NCBI GenBank assembly: GCA_029260035.1
Contig: JAJDEA010000047.1
Location: 1-34,448, forward strand
DNA from: Phycisphaerae bacterium
Lineage (GTDB): Bacteria > Planctomycetota > Phycisphaerae > UBA1845
Reading direction: 5' to 3'
DNA: 34,448 nucleotides
How positions within the stretch are numbered: position 1 is the stretch's first letter; each line of letters starts with the position of its first letter. Under the pieces are notes generated by a model that ran no database searches, was not told where the DNA came from, and was given only the letters and a program-made list of their open reading frames with translations. Shown here in pieces: positions 8,375 through 15,755 of this stretch. A program made the translations under genes and the position numbers.

Positions 8375-10090
8375 ATGGCGAAAATACAAGACTGGTATGT
8401 CAAAATGCGGGCACAATCTTCGAAGCAGGCCACCAAGCTGCGCGCGGTGAATCAACTGTGTGCCAGGCCGAATCCGGCTCTAATGCCGGAACTGCGAAGA
8501 TTGCTGGATGATCCCGATGCCGAGGTCAGACGCGGCGCGGTCCAAGCGCTTTCGCAGATGCAAAGCAATGTAGCCATCAAGGTGCTCGTAAAACGTCTGT
8601 CGCAAGAAACCGATGCTGGCATTATTGAAGAACTTATCCAGGGCTTGGGCAGCATGACCATTGAGAGTGTCCTGCCAATGCTGCTTTCGCTACTTGGGGC
8701 GGAGGATTTGACTGTGCGCCAGCGCGCAGCCAGCGCACTATCGCGAATAGCCTGGACCTCATTGGCTGATGACCAAAAAGCTCGCATCGCCGTGTTGCTT
8801 GGAAACTGGGAGCAGGTACCGGCGCTTGGTGCGAAGGCCATTCCAGCAATAACCACCGCAATCCTCGATGGCACACAACACACGGCGCGATTGGCCGCGG
8901 AATCGCTTGCGAAGATTGGCACGCCAGACGCCGTGTGCTCATTGACGAATATTCTCCTTGAGAACTCTGTCGAAATGCCGTATCGAAAAATCGCCGCTTG
9001 GGCTTTACAGAAACACCATTGGGACAGTCTTCCCGAGCAAACGCTTGGTTACATTGTCGTGATTAATTCGGATTGGGATCGGGCTGCGAGAATAGGATCA
9101 GCAGCCATTCCAGCTTTGCAGGTAGTTCTTCATGCCAGCGACGGCATCGACGACAGCGAAAAGGCCAAAGCAGCGAAGGCGCTCAGCCAGATAGACCAAG
9201 TCGAAGCCAGGCGGGTTTTGTGTGAGTTTGTCTTGGAATGCTCACCGGATTTCGTCCTGCGCGAACTTGTTTTCAGGCTTATCCCCTGGAATGAAGACCC
9301 CCATTTACACGACTACCTCGTCAAGCTCCTTGGCGACTCCACATGGCGCATCAGACAAATTGCTGCCCTGGAAATCAGCGAATCATCGCAAGGCAGTTTG
9401 AGTGCCGAAAATCAAGCTCGACATGCAATCGCGCGCGAAGATTGGGACGCTGTGAGTCAATTCGGGGCTACCGCGGTCGAGCCGCTGATGGAATGCCTTC
9501 GCTTCCATTCTTGTGCCAACAACGTAGCCAAAACTTTGTGTAACCTCGGCGAGCAAGGCGTTGAGGCCTTGGCCGAAACCCTACGAAACCCCGGCACCGA
9601 TGCCGCGTCTCGGGAAGTTGCAGTGATGGCACTTGCGAATGCGGGTGACACCCGAGCGATTGACCCGCTGGTTGAACTGTTGCGAGACGACGACATGATC
9701 ATTCGTCAGACGGCAGCGTGGGCCCTTGAACGAATTGGATGGCAACCCAACGACGCATGGTCAAAGGCTGTCATCACAGTAATGAACCACGATTGGGCGG
9801 AGGTCGAAAAGGCAGGAATGGCAAGCATGGAGCCGCTCTTGACTCTCGCACAGCAAGAATTGGATTGCGACGAAGCCCGAGGCTGTTTGAAGGGTCTCCT
9901 GGAACGCAGCGCGCCGCGTGCATCGCTCACACAACTAAAGGCCCTGGCGGCACTGCCGGACCTCGCTGCCTATTCGCAGATGGCAGGTATTACAACTTAC
10001 GGGGAACCACCCCCTGCAGGCGACAAGAATACTGAGAACATAAGAACTCTCGCCAAACGCGAATTGTATCGACGCGGGATTCTCTGCTAG
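8375..10090 (+). CDS. HEAT-repeat (PBS lyase-type) protein
   Basis: A 571-residue protein made almost wholly of HEAT/PBS-lyase-type helical repeats. Typical units read PNPALMPELRRLLDDPDAEV followed by RRGAVQAL, and TRAIDPLVELLRDDDMIIRQ followed by TAAWALERIG. The repeats are broken by spacers with a recurring W-[DE]-x-V/A-x-x-x-G pattern (WEQVPALG, WDRAARIG, WDAVSQFG, WAEVEKAG), as if a second short module alternates with the HEAT units. No catalytic motif or signal peptide is visible, so it is probably a cytoplasmic protein-binding scaffold. The ATG at 8375 is taken because the repeats begin right after it; a TTG at 8249 has the better ribosome binding site, so the start is uncertain. Confidence 0.85.
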   Translation: MAKIQDWYVKMRAQSSKQATKLRAVNQLCARPNPALMPELRRLLDDPDAEVRRGAVQALSQMQSNVAIKVLVKRLSQETDAGIIEELIQGLGSMTIESVLPMLLSLLGAEDLTVRQRAASALSRIAWTSLADDQKARIAVLLGNWEQVPALGAKAIPAITTAILDGTQHTARLAAESLAKIGTPDAVCSLTNILLENSVEMPYRKIAAWALQKHHWDSLPEQTLGYIVVINSDWDRAARIGSAAIPALQVVLHASDGIDDSEKAKAAKALSQIDQVEARRVLCEFVLECSPDFVLRELVFRLIPWNEDPHLHDYLVKLLGDSTWRIRQIAALEISESSQGSLSAENQARHAIAREDWDAVSQFGATAVEPLMECLRFHSCANNVAKTLCNLGEQGVEALAETLRNPGTDAASREVAVMALANAGDTRAIDPLVELLRDDDMIIRQTAAWALERIGWQPNDAWSKAVITVMNHDWAEVEKAGMASMEPLLTLAQQELDCDEARGCLKGLLERSAPRASLTQLKALAALPDLAAYSQMAGITTYGEPPPAGDKNTENIRTLAKRELYRRGILC

Positions 10091-10410
10091 CCTAGCACGG
10101 CTTTTCGGCAACTATAACCCCGGTCTTTGATTCGATAACCGCTGTGCGACACCGGCCACGGCTTGTCCGAGCCATACAGCCCTTCATTGCGCCGAAGCCC
10201 ATACAGAATGACCTCGGCATAAAAAAATTGTCCTGACTTTAAGCCCTGAGAACTTCGACGAAGAAATAGCCGCTTCTGCGTTTAGATTCTGAATAAACTT
10301 GTGCAACTGGACACAAAATTCGAATATCTGCCGCCGGGCCAACCAGAATGATATAGAATATCGAACTGTTTCCACGACGCACACAAAATGGTTAGAAACT
10401 GGGACTGGAC
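10091..10410. other. Intergenic stretch, no gene seen
   Basis: 320 bases. A minus-strand open frame overlaps this stretch and the following gene but has no ribosome binding site and no recognisable motif. No hairpin terminator was found after the HEAT-repeat gene. Confidence 0.4.
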
Positions 10411-11268
10411 ATGCGACATCCATTTCGGCTTGCAGGGTTGGCAATAGCCGCTTGTTTTCTAATGACAAGCGATGCCTTCGCCTGGGGGCCTGCCACACAC
10501 ATTGGTTTGGGCAGTGAGGTTTTGGCACAGCTTGCACTCTTGCCCGCATCCATCGCGGCAATCCTTGCCAAAAACAGGCTGGCCTACCTTCATGGCAATA
10601 TTGCGGCTGACGTGGTCTTTGCGAAACGGCTGAGCCGAGTCAAACAGTCCTGCCACCATTGGTCAACGGCATTTCGTCTCCTCAATACTGCTTCCAACAA
10701 CCGATCGAGAGCGTTTGCCTACGGCTATCTTTCACATTTAGCCGCAGATACGGTAGCACATGGTAAATTTGTGCCTAGGCAGATTCTAATGAGTGGCGCG
10801 CGAGTTAACTCAGGACATCTTTATTGGGAGCTGCGGGCAGATGCATCTGCAAATGCGGACTCCTGGAAGACTCTTAACTACCTCCTGCAGCAGGATCACC
10901 ATTCACACCATGTCGATCTGGCTGACCAACTCCACGGCACGTTCTTTTCTTACGAACTGAATCGACTCATGTTTGATCGAATAAACGCATTTGCGGTTCG
11001 GAAGAGCTTTCGGCGAACCATAGGCGTGGTGGATAGATGCTCTCGTTGGTACCTGTCTCCTTCCGTCATGGCGGGTCATCAAAAGGATTGCGTCGACCGG
11101 ATTCACTCGATCCTGACTCAAGGATCGCAGTCTCCGCTCTTGCGGGAGGATCCAAACGGCACATCCGCCCTCATGCGTGTCCATGTAAGGCGCAAGGAAT
11201 TGCGTCGTTTGAAACGACGAGGCTTTTCTTTGATGCAGCGAAGACTGGAAACTTCTGTCGCCCTATAA
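10411..11268 (+). CDS. Secreted zinc-dependent phospholipase C family protein
   Basis: A 285-residue protein of the Zn-dependent phospholipase C (alpha-toxin/PC-PLC) fold. A signal peptide ends at AFA24 and the mature protein would begin with Trp25 (WGPATHIG), as in Bacillus PC-PLC, where the N-terminal Trp itself binds zinc. Other ligands fall in the family order: H30, D67 in NIAADV, H82 or H83 in CHHW, H109-xxx-D113 in SHLAADTVAH, H117, and H136-xxx-E140 in GHLYWE. The spacing of the last four matches the known HxxxD...HxxxE pattern, so an active trinuclear zinc site is plausible. Such proteins cleave phospholipid head groups; the true substrate is unknown. The C-terminal 40 residues are very basic (RRKELRRLKRRG). 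It precedes efp, but efp has its own promoter. Confidence 0.8.
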   Translation: MRHPFRLAGLAIAACFLMTSDAFAWGPATHIGLGSEVLAQLALLPASIAAILAKNRLAYLHGNIAADVVFAKRLSRVKQSCHHWSTAFRLLNTASNNRSRAFAYGYLSHLAADTVAHGKFVPRQILMSGARVNSGHLYWELRADASANADSWKTLNYLLQQDHHSHHVDLADQLHGTFFSYELNRLMFDRINAFAVRKSFRRTIGVVDRCSRWYLSPSVMAGHQKDCVDRIHSILTQGSQSPLLREDPNGTSALMRVHVRRKELRRLKRRGFSLMQRRLETSVAL

Positions 11269-11395
11269 CATACCCATTTCCGGGTGGCAGCAGTTCCGCA
11301 TCATCGGCCATGAACCGTGACGCGTATCGGCGCACCTCCCGCCTCTCATTCCCTATGTTAATGGCGAGTTGCAACACGAAAGCGCTGTGAAAACC

Positions 11396-11424
11396 TTGAC
11401 TGCAAGGCACACTTTTGCGATTAT
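11396..11424 (+). promoter_or_regulatory. Predicted sigma-70-type promoter of efp with a palindrome over the -10
   Basis: TTGACT at 11396-11401 and GATTAT at 11419-11424 are separated by 17 nt. The predicted start near 11431 would give a leader of about 40 nt before the efp ATG. A 13-nt palindrome, TGCGAT-T-ATCGCA at 11416-11428, overlaps the -10 element and could be an operator, though it could also be chance. Confidence 0.45.
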
Positions 11425-11469
11425 CGCAGTTTTGATGTTTTGCAGGTACACAACACGGAGTTATTCGAA

Positions 11470-12030
11470 ATGCTGAAAGCAGTCGACTTACGCAAAGGCA
11501 AGACTATCGTTCACGACGACGAATTGAACGTTGTGCATGAAATATCGCATGTCGCAAAGGGCAACAAGCGGAGTTATATGCAGGCTAAGCTCAAAAGTAT
11601 TAAGAATGGAGCCATTAAAGAGGTTCGATTCAGCGTGGATGATCGCGTCGAAGTTCCATTCGTTGAGTCCAAGGAATTTGAATACTTGTATCGTGATGGT
11701 GATAGTTTTGTTGTGATGGACTCAGAATCGTACGAGCAGCTTCCTGTACCAGCCGAAACGGTCGGCGATGCATCGAAATGGCTCAAGCCCAATGAAAAAG
11801 TTTCCTGCCAGCTTTATGACGGCAAAATGATTTCTTTTGAATTGCCCAACGTCGTTGATCTAGCCATTACGGAAACAACACCCGTCGTGAAAGGTGCAAC
11901 AGCCACCAATCAACTGAAAGACGCAATTGTTGAGACGGGCACCAAGGTTCGCGTTCCCCCGTTCATCGAAGAAGGAACGGTCATCCGAGTCGATACGCGC
12001 ACAGGTGAGTACCTTGAACGTGCAAAATGA
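11470..12030 (+). CDS. efp: Translation elongation factor P
   Basis: A 186-residue EF-P, the ribosome-binding factor that rescues stalling at polyproline. The KOW-like domain I starts with LKAVDLRKGKTIVHD, domain II includes YLYRDGDSFVVMD and domain III ends KVRVPPFIEEGTVIRVDTRTGEYLERAK, all typical. The ATG at 11470 has GGAG about 9 nt upstream and gives the normal family length; an in-frame codon at 11440 would add 10 odd residues. The loop tip reads HVAKGNKRSYMQAKL. Aligned without gaps to HVKPGKGAAF of Bacillus, the modified residue position is Asn32, not Lys or Arg. So beta-lysylation, rhamnosylation or aminopentanol modification at that position is not expected. No epmA, epmB or earP is in the window. 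Single-gene unit with its own promoter. Confidence 0.95.
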   Translation: MLKAVDLRKGKTIVHDDELNVVHEISHVAKGNKRSYMQAKLKSIKNGAIKEVRFSVDDRVEVPFVESKEFEYLYRDGDSFVVMDSESYEQLPVPAETVGDASKWLKPNEKVSCQLYDGKMISFELPNVVDLAITETTPVVKGATATNQLKDAIVETGTKVRVPPFIEEGTVIRVDTRTGEYLERAK

Positions 12031-13232
12031 TTTCAACTTGATCACACCGAAATACTCTCTCGCTTCCTCCTCGTGATACGGTTTCGTACTTGCAGATTCG
12101 CGATTCTCCGTGCTCTGCAAAATTTGCAGGTGCGCAATCTATTCACACCCCTGACGTTTGGAAAGCAACTGAGTATATTTCACATCAACGATCGGCTTGT
12201 CGTATCCTTGCGCTTTTTCAGATCGACTATACCTACTGGTCGCAGTTCTGTTTCTTGGCTACCGCCTGGAACGACCAAAAATCGATTCAATTGCAAACAT
12301 ACACGGAGTAAGAAGTTCTTCCTGGCGATTCAGTTAACGTAAATAGAAATGGCTCGTTTCTGTTGTTCAGGAACATGCACGATACGTCATTTCGCGCAAA
12401 CATTGCTTTCAAAGAGCGAATCGACGCAGTTATTGCGCTTGTCCATGATGCATTTCGGGGCGCATCCGACCAATACATAGTTACGAAGGTAATGACTTCA
12501 CGCACTCTCATTGGCAAAAGTGTCCACCCATTATGAATCGTATTCTTACGACTTGTGAACGTCATTAAACACGTTGCGACTGTTTCACTGTGTCGGCGCG
12601 CGTTCACAAAATTCTTCAAATCGCTTCAAATGAGGCGCTTGCCGATTGCATTGCAAGGAAAAAATAAAAAAAATTCGATTTTTTTTTGTTGGCTATCGAC
12701 CTCATGAATGAAGGTGAATCAACCATTGAGTTCGATCTGCAAGAACTCTTTGTTCAAACATCTTGTAATGATCTTGGAAACCAATGATTCCGGTTTTGAA
12801 AAAACTCAGTCATCATGTTGACATTTCAAGACCGAGCCACCGATATGCCCCAATGCAGCCATTAAGGACCTGTGAACCAATCTGGTGAGTCAGCGTTCCA
12901 GGTTACAATTCCGACCAGATCGGTTGTGTTTTTTCGCTTTCCCCCCTGTTTTACGCATTTTTTCATTCCCTGGGCTGCGCGCCAATGATCCACCCGCTAG
13001 GAGGTTCGAAGTGAACCCACGGCGTCACATGCATGAGGACGTCAACACTCAAATCTACTCAGGAAGAGTTGCACTTTACAGTTGAACTCACTTGGGTGTA
13101 TTCGGAAAGCCACATCGATGGCATTCTTTCTTGCCCGAGTTGAACGGAAAAATCACAACGCAAAGTGTAGTGTGCGTGTAATCAGCGAGCTGAACTCGCA
13201 AGCCAAAACAGCTCTTGTAAGCAAAAAATATT
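12031..13232. other. Gene-poor 1.2-kb stretch
   Basis: No ORF here has a recognisable product. Frames of 73-110 codons on both strands (12073-12342, 12287-12619) lack good ribosome binding sites and have biased, low-complexity translations. Noted points are an A8/T9 inverted repeat around TTCGA at about 12662-12680, which could act as a weak two-way terminator, and T/C-rich runs at 12928-12965. I checked by eye for tmRNA, RNase P, SRP and 6S RNA signatures and saw none. It may hold an unrecognised small RNA or decayed sequence. Confidence 0.4.
13011..13085 (+). CDS. Possible 24-residue small ORF with a strong ribosome binding site
   Basis: A GTG at 13011 follows TAGGAGG with a 7-nt spacer, and the frame codes 24 residues (VNPRRHMHEDVNTQIYSGRV and four more) before TGA. 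It lies 200 nt before the lysine-repeat gene. The only evidence is the near-perfect Shine-Dalgarno. It could be a small protein, a leader, or chance. Confidence 0.2.
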   Translation: MNPRRHMHEDVNTQIYSGRVALYS

Positions 13233-13260
13233 TTGACAGATCGAAGTCTTGGTGTACGAT
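13233..13260 (+). promoter_or_regulatory. Predicted sigma-70-type promoter of the lysine-repeat gene
   Basis: A consensus -35 TTGACA at 13233-13238, a 16-nt spacer and TACGAT at 13255-13260. The predicted start near 13267 leaves a leader of about 19 nt with AAGGTGGTGA before the ATG at 13286. This supports the short form of the protein and argues against the longer open frame that begins at 13082. Confidence 0.55.
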
Positions 13261-13285
13261 TTTGTTCAGAAAGGTGGTGATAACC

Positions 13286-13540
13286 ATGGCGAAAAAACGC
13301 CGAACAGTAAAAAAGAAAGCGGTAAAGAAGAAAGCTGTAAAGAAAAAGGCTGTGAAAAAGAAGGCCACGAAAAAGAAAAAAGCAGTAAAGAAGAAGGCTA
13401 CTAAGAAGAAGGCAGTAAAGAAGAAGAAGGCTACTAAGAAGAAGGCCACGAAAAAGAAGAAGGCTACCAAAAAGAAAGCCACAAAGAAAAAGAAGGCTAC
13501 TAAGAAGAAAAAGAAGAAAGCTGCAAAGAAAAGACGGTAA
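13286..13540 (+). CDS. Lysine-repeat histone H1-like DNA-binding protein
   Basis: An 84-residue protein consisting of MAKKRRT followed by about a dozen repeats of (V/T)KKKA or (V/T)KKKKA and ending KKAAKKRR. More than half of the residues are Lys and there are no acidic residues. This resembles the C-terminal tail of eukaryotic histone H1 and bacterial counterparts such as chlamydial Hc1/Hc2 and AlgP-type tails, which bind and compact DNA without sequence specificity. The encoding DNA is a near-tandem aag/gct repeat, so copy number may vary between strains by slippage. The gene has its own promoter and a strong downstream terminator. A role in nucleoid compaction is an inference; no globular domain is present. 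Confidence 0.85.
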   Translation: MAKKRRTVKKKAVKKKAVKKKAVKKKATKKKKAVKKKATKKKAVKKKKATKKKATKKKKATKKKATKKKKATKKKKKKAAKKRR

Positions 13541-13661
13541 CGTTTCTTAGTGGATGATTCTGCAACGTTTTTCTTGTATTCGCTCGGACGTAGCTCTCGC
13601 CACGGTGGCTAGGTCGGATGCGGTCAAAGATGTCGGACGTTGTTGGATTTAACTGAGACCC

Positions 13662-13710
13662 AAAGATGGAGAGTGCTCAACGCCACGGCAGCACTCTCCA
13701 TCTTTTTTTT
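13662..13710 (+). terminator. Strong Rho-independent terminator
   Basis: A perfect 16-bp stem (13662-13677 with 13690-13705, beginning AAAGATGGAGAGTGCT) with a 12-nt loop runs into eight T residues at 13703-13710. It lies 122 nt past the lysine-repeat gene and should end its transcript. The rest of the 382-bp gap to 13923 holds nothing else that I can support. Confidence 0.85.
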
Positions 13711-13922
13711 CGCAACATATCTCTTAGCGAACCACAGCAAGAAGTGTCCAAAATCGGGCGCTGCTCGTTTCCGACAACATGCGTGAATTGCCCCATTGAT
13801 AGGAGACGTCATTCAGTCTGGCATTCGGCCGGAAAGTCTTGGATTACCACGTTGGTTGTTCGAGGCACTCACTCGTACTCCCGATTGGGCGGCGTCTTCA
13901 GGAACGACGATCATATCTTGCC

Positions 13923-15122
13923 TCAGTCCTGTTCTCGTCGTGTGCCCTCGTATAACTCATACTTGAGTAGTCGGCAGTCGATCTTCGCGTTGAAAAACTC
14001 CATGCGACGGCTCACTCGAAGTCTAACCTTCTTCGCAAGATCGAAGTTCCCCGTAAAGATGTAACCTGTCCATCCCTGACACTTTTTCTTGAAGAAATCC
14101 CCCATGCGTTTGTAGGTAGTCTCAAGTTCCGCGAATACACCAAGTCGTTCGCCGTATTCAGGGTTGATGATGACAATGCCTTTTTCGGGTGGGATTGGTG
14201 TCTCCTCGAAGTCGCACACGTCGAACTGGATCATATGGTGCACGCCAGCAGTCTCCGCATTCTTTCTGGCTGCGTGAATCGCACCTTCATCGACGTCGGT
14301 AGCAATAATGGGAGCAATGACGCCTTTGTTGCGGATTTTCTTGGCGCTGCGGCGCATTGACTGCCAGGTTTCGGAATCGAAATCCTTCGTGTGCATAAAG
14401 CCGAAGTTTGCTCGAAGTAACCCAGGCGGACGCCCCGACGCGATTAGTGCCGCTTCTATCGCCAGCGTGCCACTCCCGCACATCGGATTGACCAATGGTA
14501 CCGCCCCATCATATTCTGTCGCCAGGATGACGCTTGCCGCCAACGTTTCCTGCATCGGCGCTTTGTACGGCATCTTGCGGTAATTACGATCCGCAAGTTT
14601 TCGCCCGGAGGTGTTGAGAAAAAGCTGCGCGTTGTCTCCATTCCAATAGAGTTGAACAACGAGGTTCTCCCGCTCTGGCCCGGAGTTCGGCCTTGAACCG
14701 ACGGCCGCCGACACGCGGTCCACGATGGCGTCTTTCACCTTAAGGCTTGCGAATCGCCAGTCGTTAATGGAGGGCGTGTTCACACTCGATACCACGCTGA
14801 GGTACTCGTCCGGCGAGATTATCTCTTCCCACGGCAGCGCCCGCACACGCTTGTACAACTCGTCCGGATTGGCGCATTTGAATTTGTCGATCAGGACGAG
14901 CACGTTGAACGCGGTGCGCAGGAAGAGGTTCAGTCGCATAGCGTCATGCATGCTGGCTTTGATCTCAATGCCTGTCGGCCGAGAGGAACTAACCGTGTAA
15001 CCAAGCCCTTCCACCTCGCAACGAAGATAATTGACCAGGCCGGGAGCACAGGTAATGCGGATTGTTTGCGGTTTTTGAGAGTCTATCATAGGCAGCTGAG
15101 GGTATTCGTTTGTAGGCGCCAC
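13923..15122 (-). CDS. THUMP-domain class I SAM-dependent RNA methyltransferase (RlmL/YcbY N-terminal type)
   Basis: A 399-residue enzyme of the COG0116 group, probably an rRNA guanine-N2 or related methyltransferase. Order: a ferredoxin-like/THUMP RNA-binding region (about residues 18-175, starting IRITCAPGLVNYLRCEVEGLG), then the Rossmann domain with SAM motif VNPMCGSGTLAIEAA at 211-225, the acidic motif ATDVDEGAIHAARKNAE at 274-290 and the catalytic motif INPEYGERLG at 319-328. The usual motif is NPPYGERL, so the second Pro is Glu here. It lacks the second (RlmK) half of E. coli RlmL. A GTG at 15122 after GGGGAT is used as start; an ATG at 15089 is the alternative. Divergent from rplU. Confidence 0.88.
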   Translation of the reverse strand: MAPTNEYPQLPMIDSQKPQTIRITCAPGLVNYLRCEVEGLGYTVSSSRPTGIEIKASMHDAMRLNLFLRTAFNVLVLIDKFKCANPDELYKRVRALPWEEIISPDEYLSVVSSVNTPSINDWRFASLKVKDAIVDRVSAAVGSRPNSGPERENLVVQLYWNGDNAQLFLNTSGRKLADRNYRKMPYKAPMQETLAASVILATEYDGAVPLVNPMCGSGTLAIEAALIASGRPPGLLRANFGFMHTKDFDSETWQSMRRSAKKIRNKGVIAPIIATDVDEGAIHAARKNAETAGVHHMIQFDVCDFEETPIPPEKGIVIINPEYGERLGVFAELETTYKRMGDFFKKKCQGWTGYIFTGNFDLAKKVRLRVSRRMEFFNAKIDCRLLKYELYEGTRREQD

Positions 15123-15368
15123 GCAAAGCTTATCCCCGTTTTTTTGCTACCAACATCGCCGCAACCAGCCGTTTTCAGCCCCACATTGGATTCTCATCGA
15201 GGTACGCCACCCGATGCCGCCTCGCAGCCCCGGACAAAGCCCACAAGCTACATCTTGACGCGACGGGCTGATTCTGCCAAACTGCGAGGCTTGATTCAGA
15301 GCCGCAGCCCCGCATGGAGCCGGGAATCGCTGTGGGACAGGCAGCACCCGAAGGTTGGAGTAAAAACC

Positions 15369-15686
15369 GTGTACGCAATCATCGATGACGGCGGGCATCA
15401 ATACAAGATCGAAGAAGGTCAGACGTTCGAGGTTCAGCGCAAAGATCTTCCCGAAGATACCAAGTCCATTGATTTTGACCGGGTGCTTATGATTGGCGAT
15501 ATCGATGATGGACCGAAAGTCGGCCAGCCAACTGTGGATGGAGCGAAAGTATCCGCCAGCGTTCTCGGCGAGATCAAGGGCGACAAGCTGATTATTCTGA
15601 AGTATCGCCGCCGAAAAAATTCCTCGACCAAGACGGGACACCGTCAGAAGTACCTTCAGGTCAAAGTCGAGAAGATTTCCTTTTAA
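15369..15686 (+). CDS. rplU: 50S ribosomal protein L21
   Basis: A 105-residue L21, the usual family length. The N-terminus reads VYAIIDDGGHQYKIEEGQTF and the C-terminal RNA-binding part YRRRKNSSTKTGHRQKYLQVKVEKI, both diagnostic. A GTG at 15369 is the start, with GGAG 9 nt upstream; the frame is open far upstream, but that part overlaps the divergent methyltransferase gene and does not look like protein. In most bacteria rpmA (L27) follows directly. Here a convergent SprA-like gene lies 70 bp downstream, so the rplU-rpmA pair is split. Confidence 0.95.
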   Translation: MYAIIDDGGHQYKIEEGQTFEVQRKDLPEDTKSIDFDRVLMIGDIDDGPKVGQPTVDGAKVSASVLGEIKGDKLIILKYRRRKNSSTKTGHRQKYLQVKVEKISF

Positions 15687-15755
15687 CGCCCTGCCGCGTT
15701 TTCTTTCAGCTCAATAATTGGTTAATCAGCATCGACGGGGATGTTATGCGCTGCC

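Noticed and set aside
13082..13285. N-terminal extension of the lysine-repeat protein by 68 codons
   Set aside because: A promoter at 13233-13260 and a ribosome binding site before 13286 place the start inside this frame.
13286..13540. CRISPR-like or tandem repeat array
   Set aside because: The repetition comes from Lys codons of a coding sequence; there are no unique spacers. No CRISPR array was seen anywhere in the window.
14946..15368. N-terminal extension of L21 by 141 codons
   Set aside because: Overlaps the divergent methyltransferase gene; L21 is about 103 residues and the GTG at 15369 has a good ribosome binding site.
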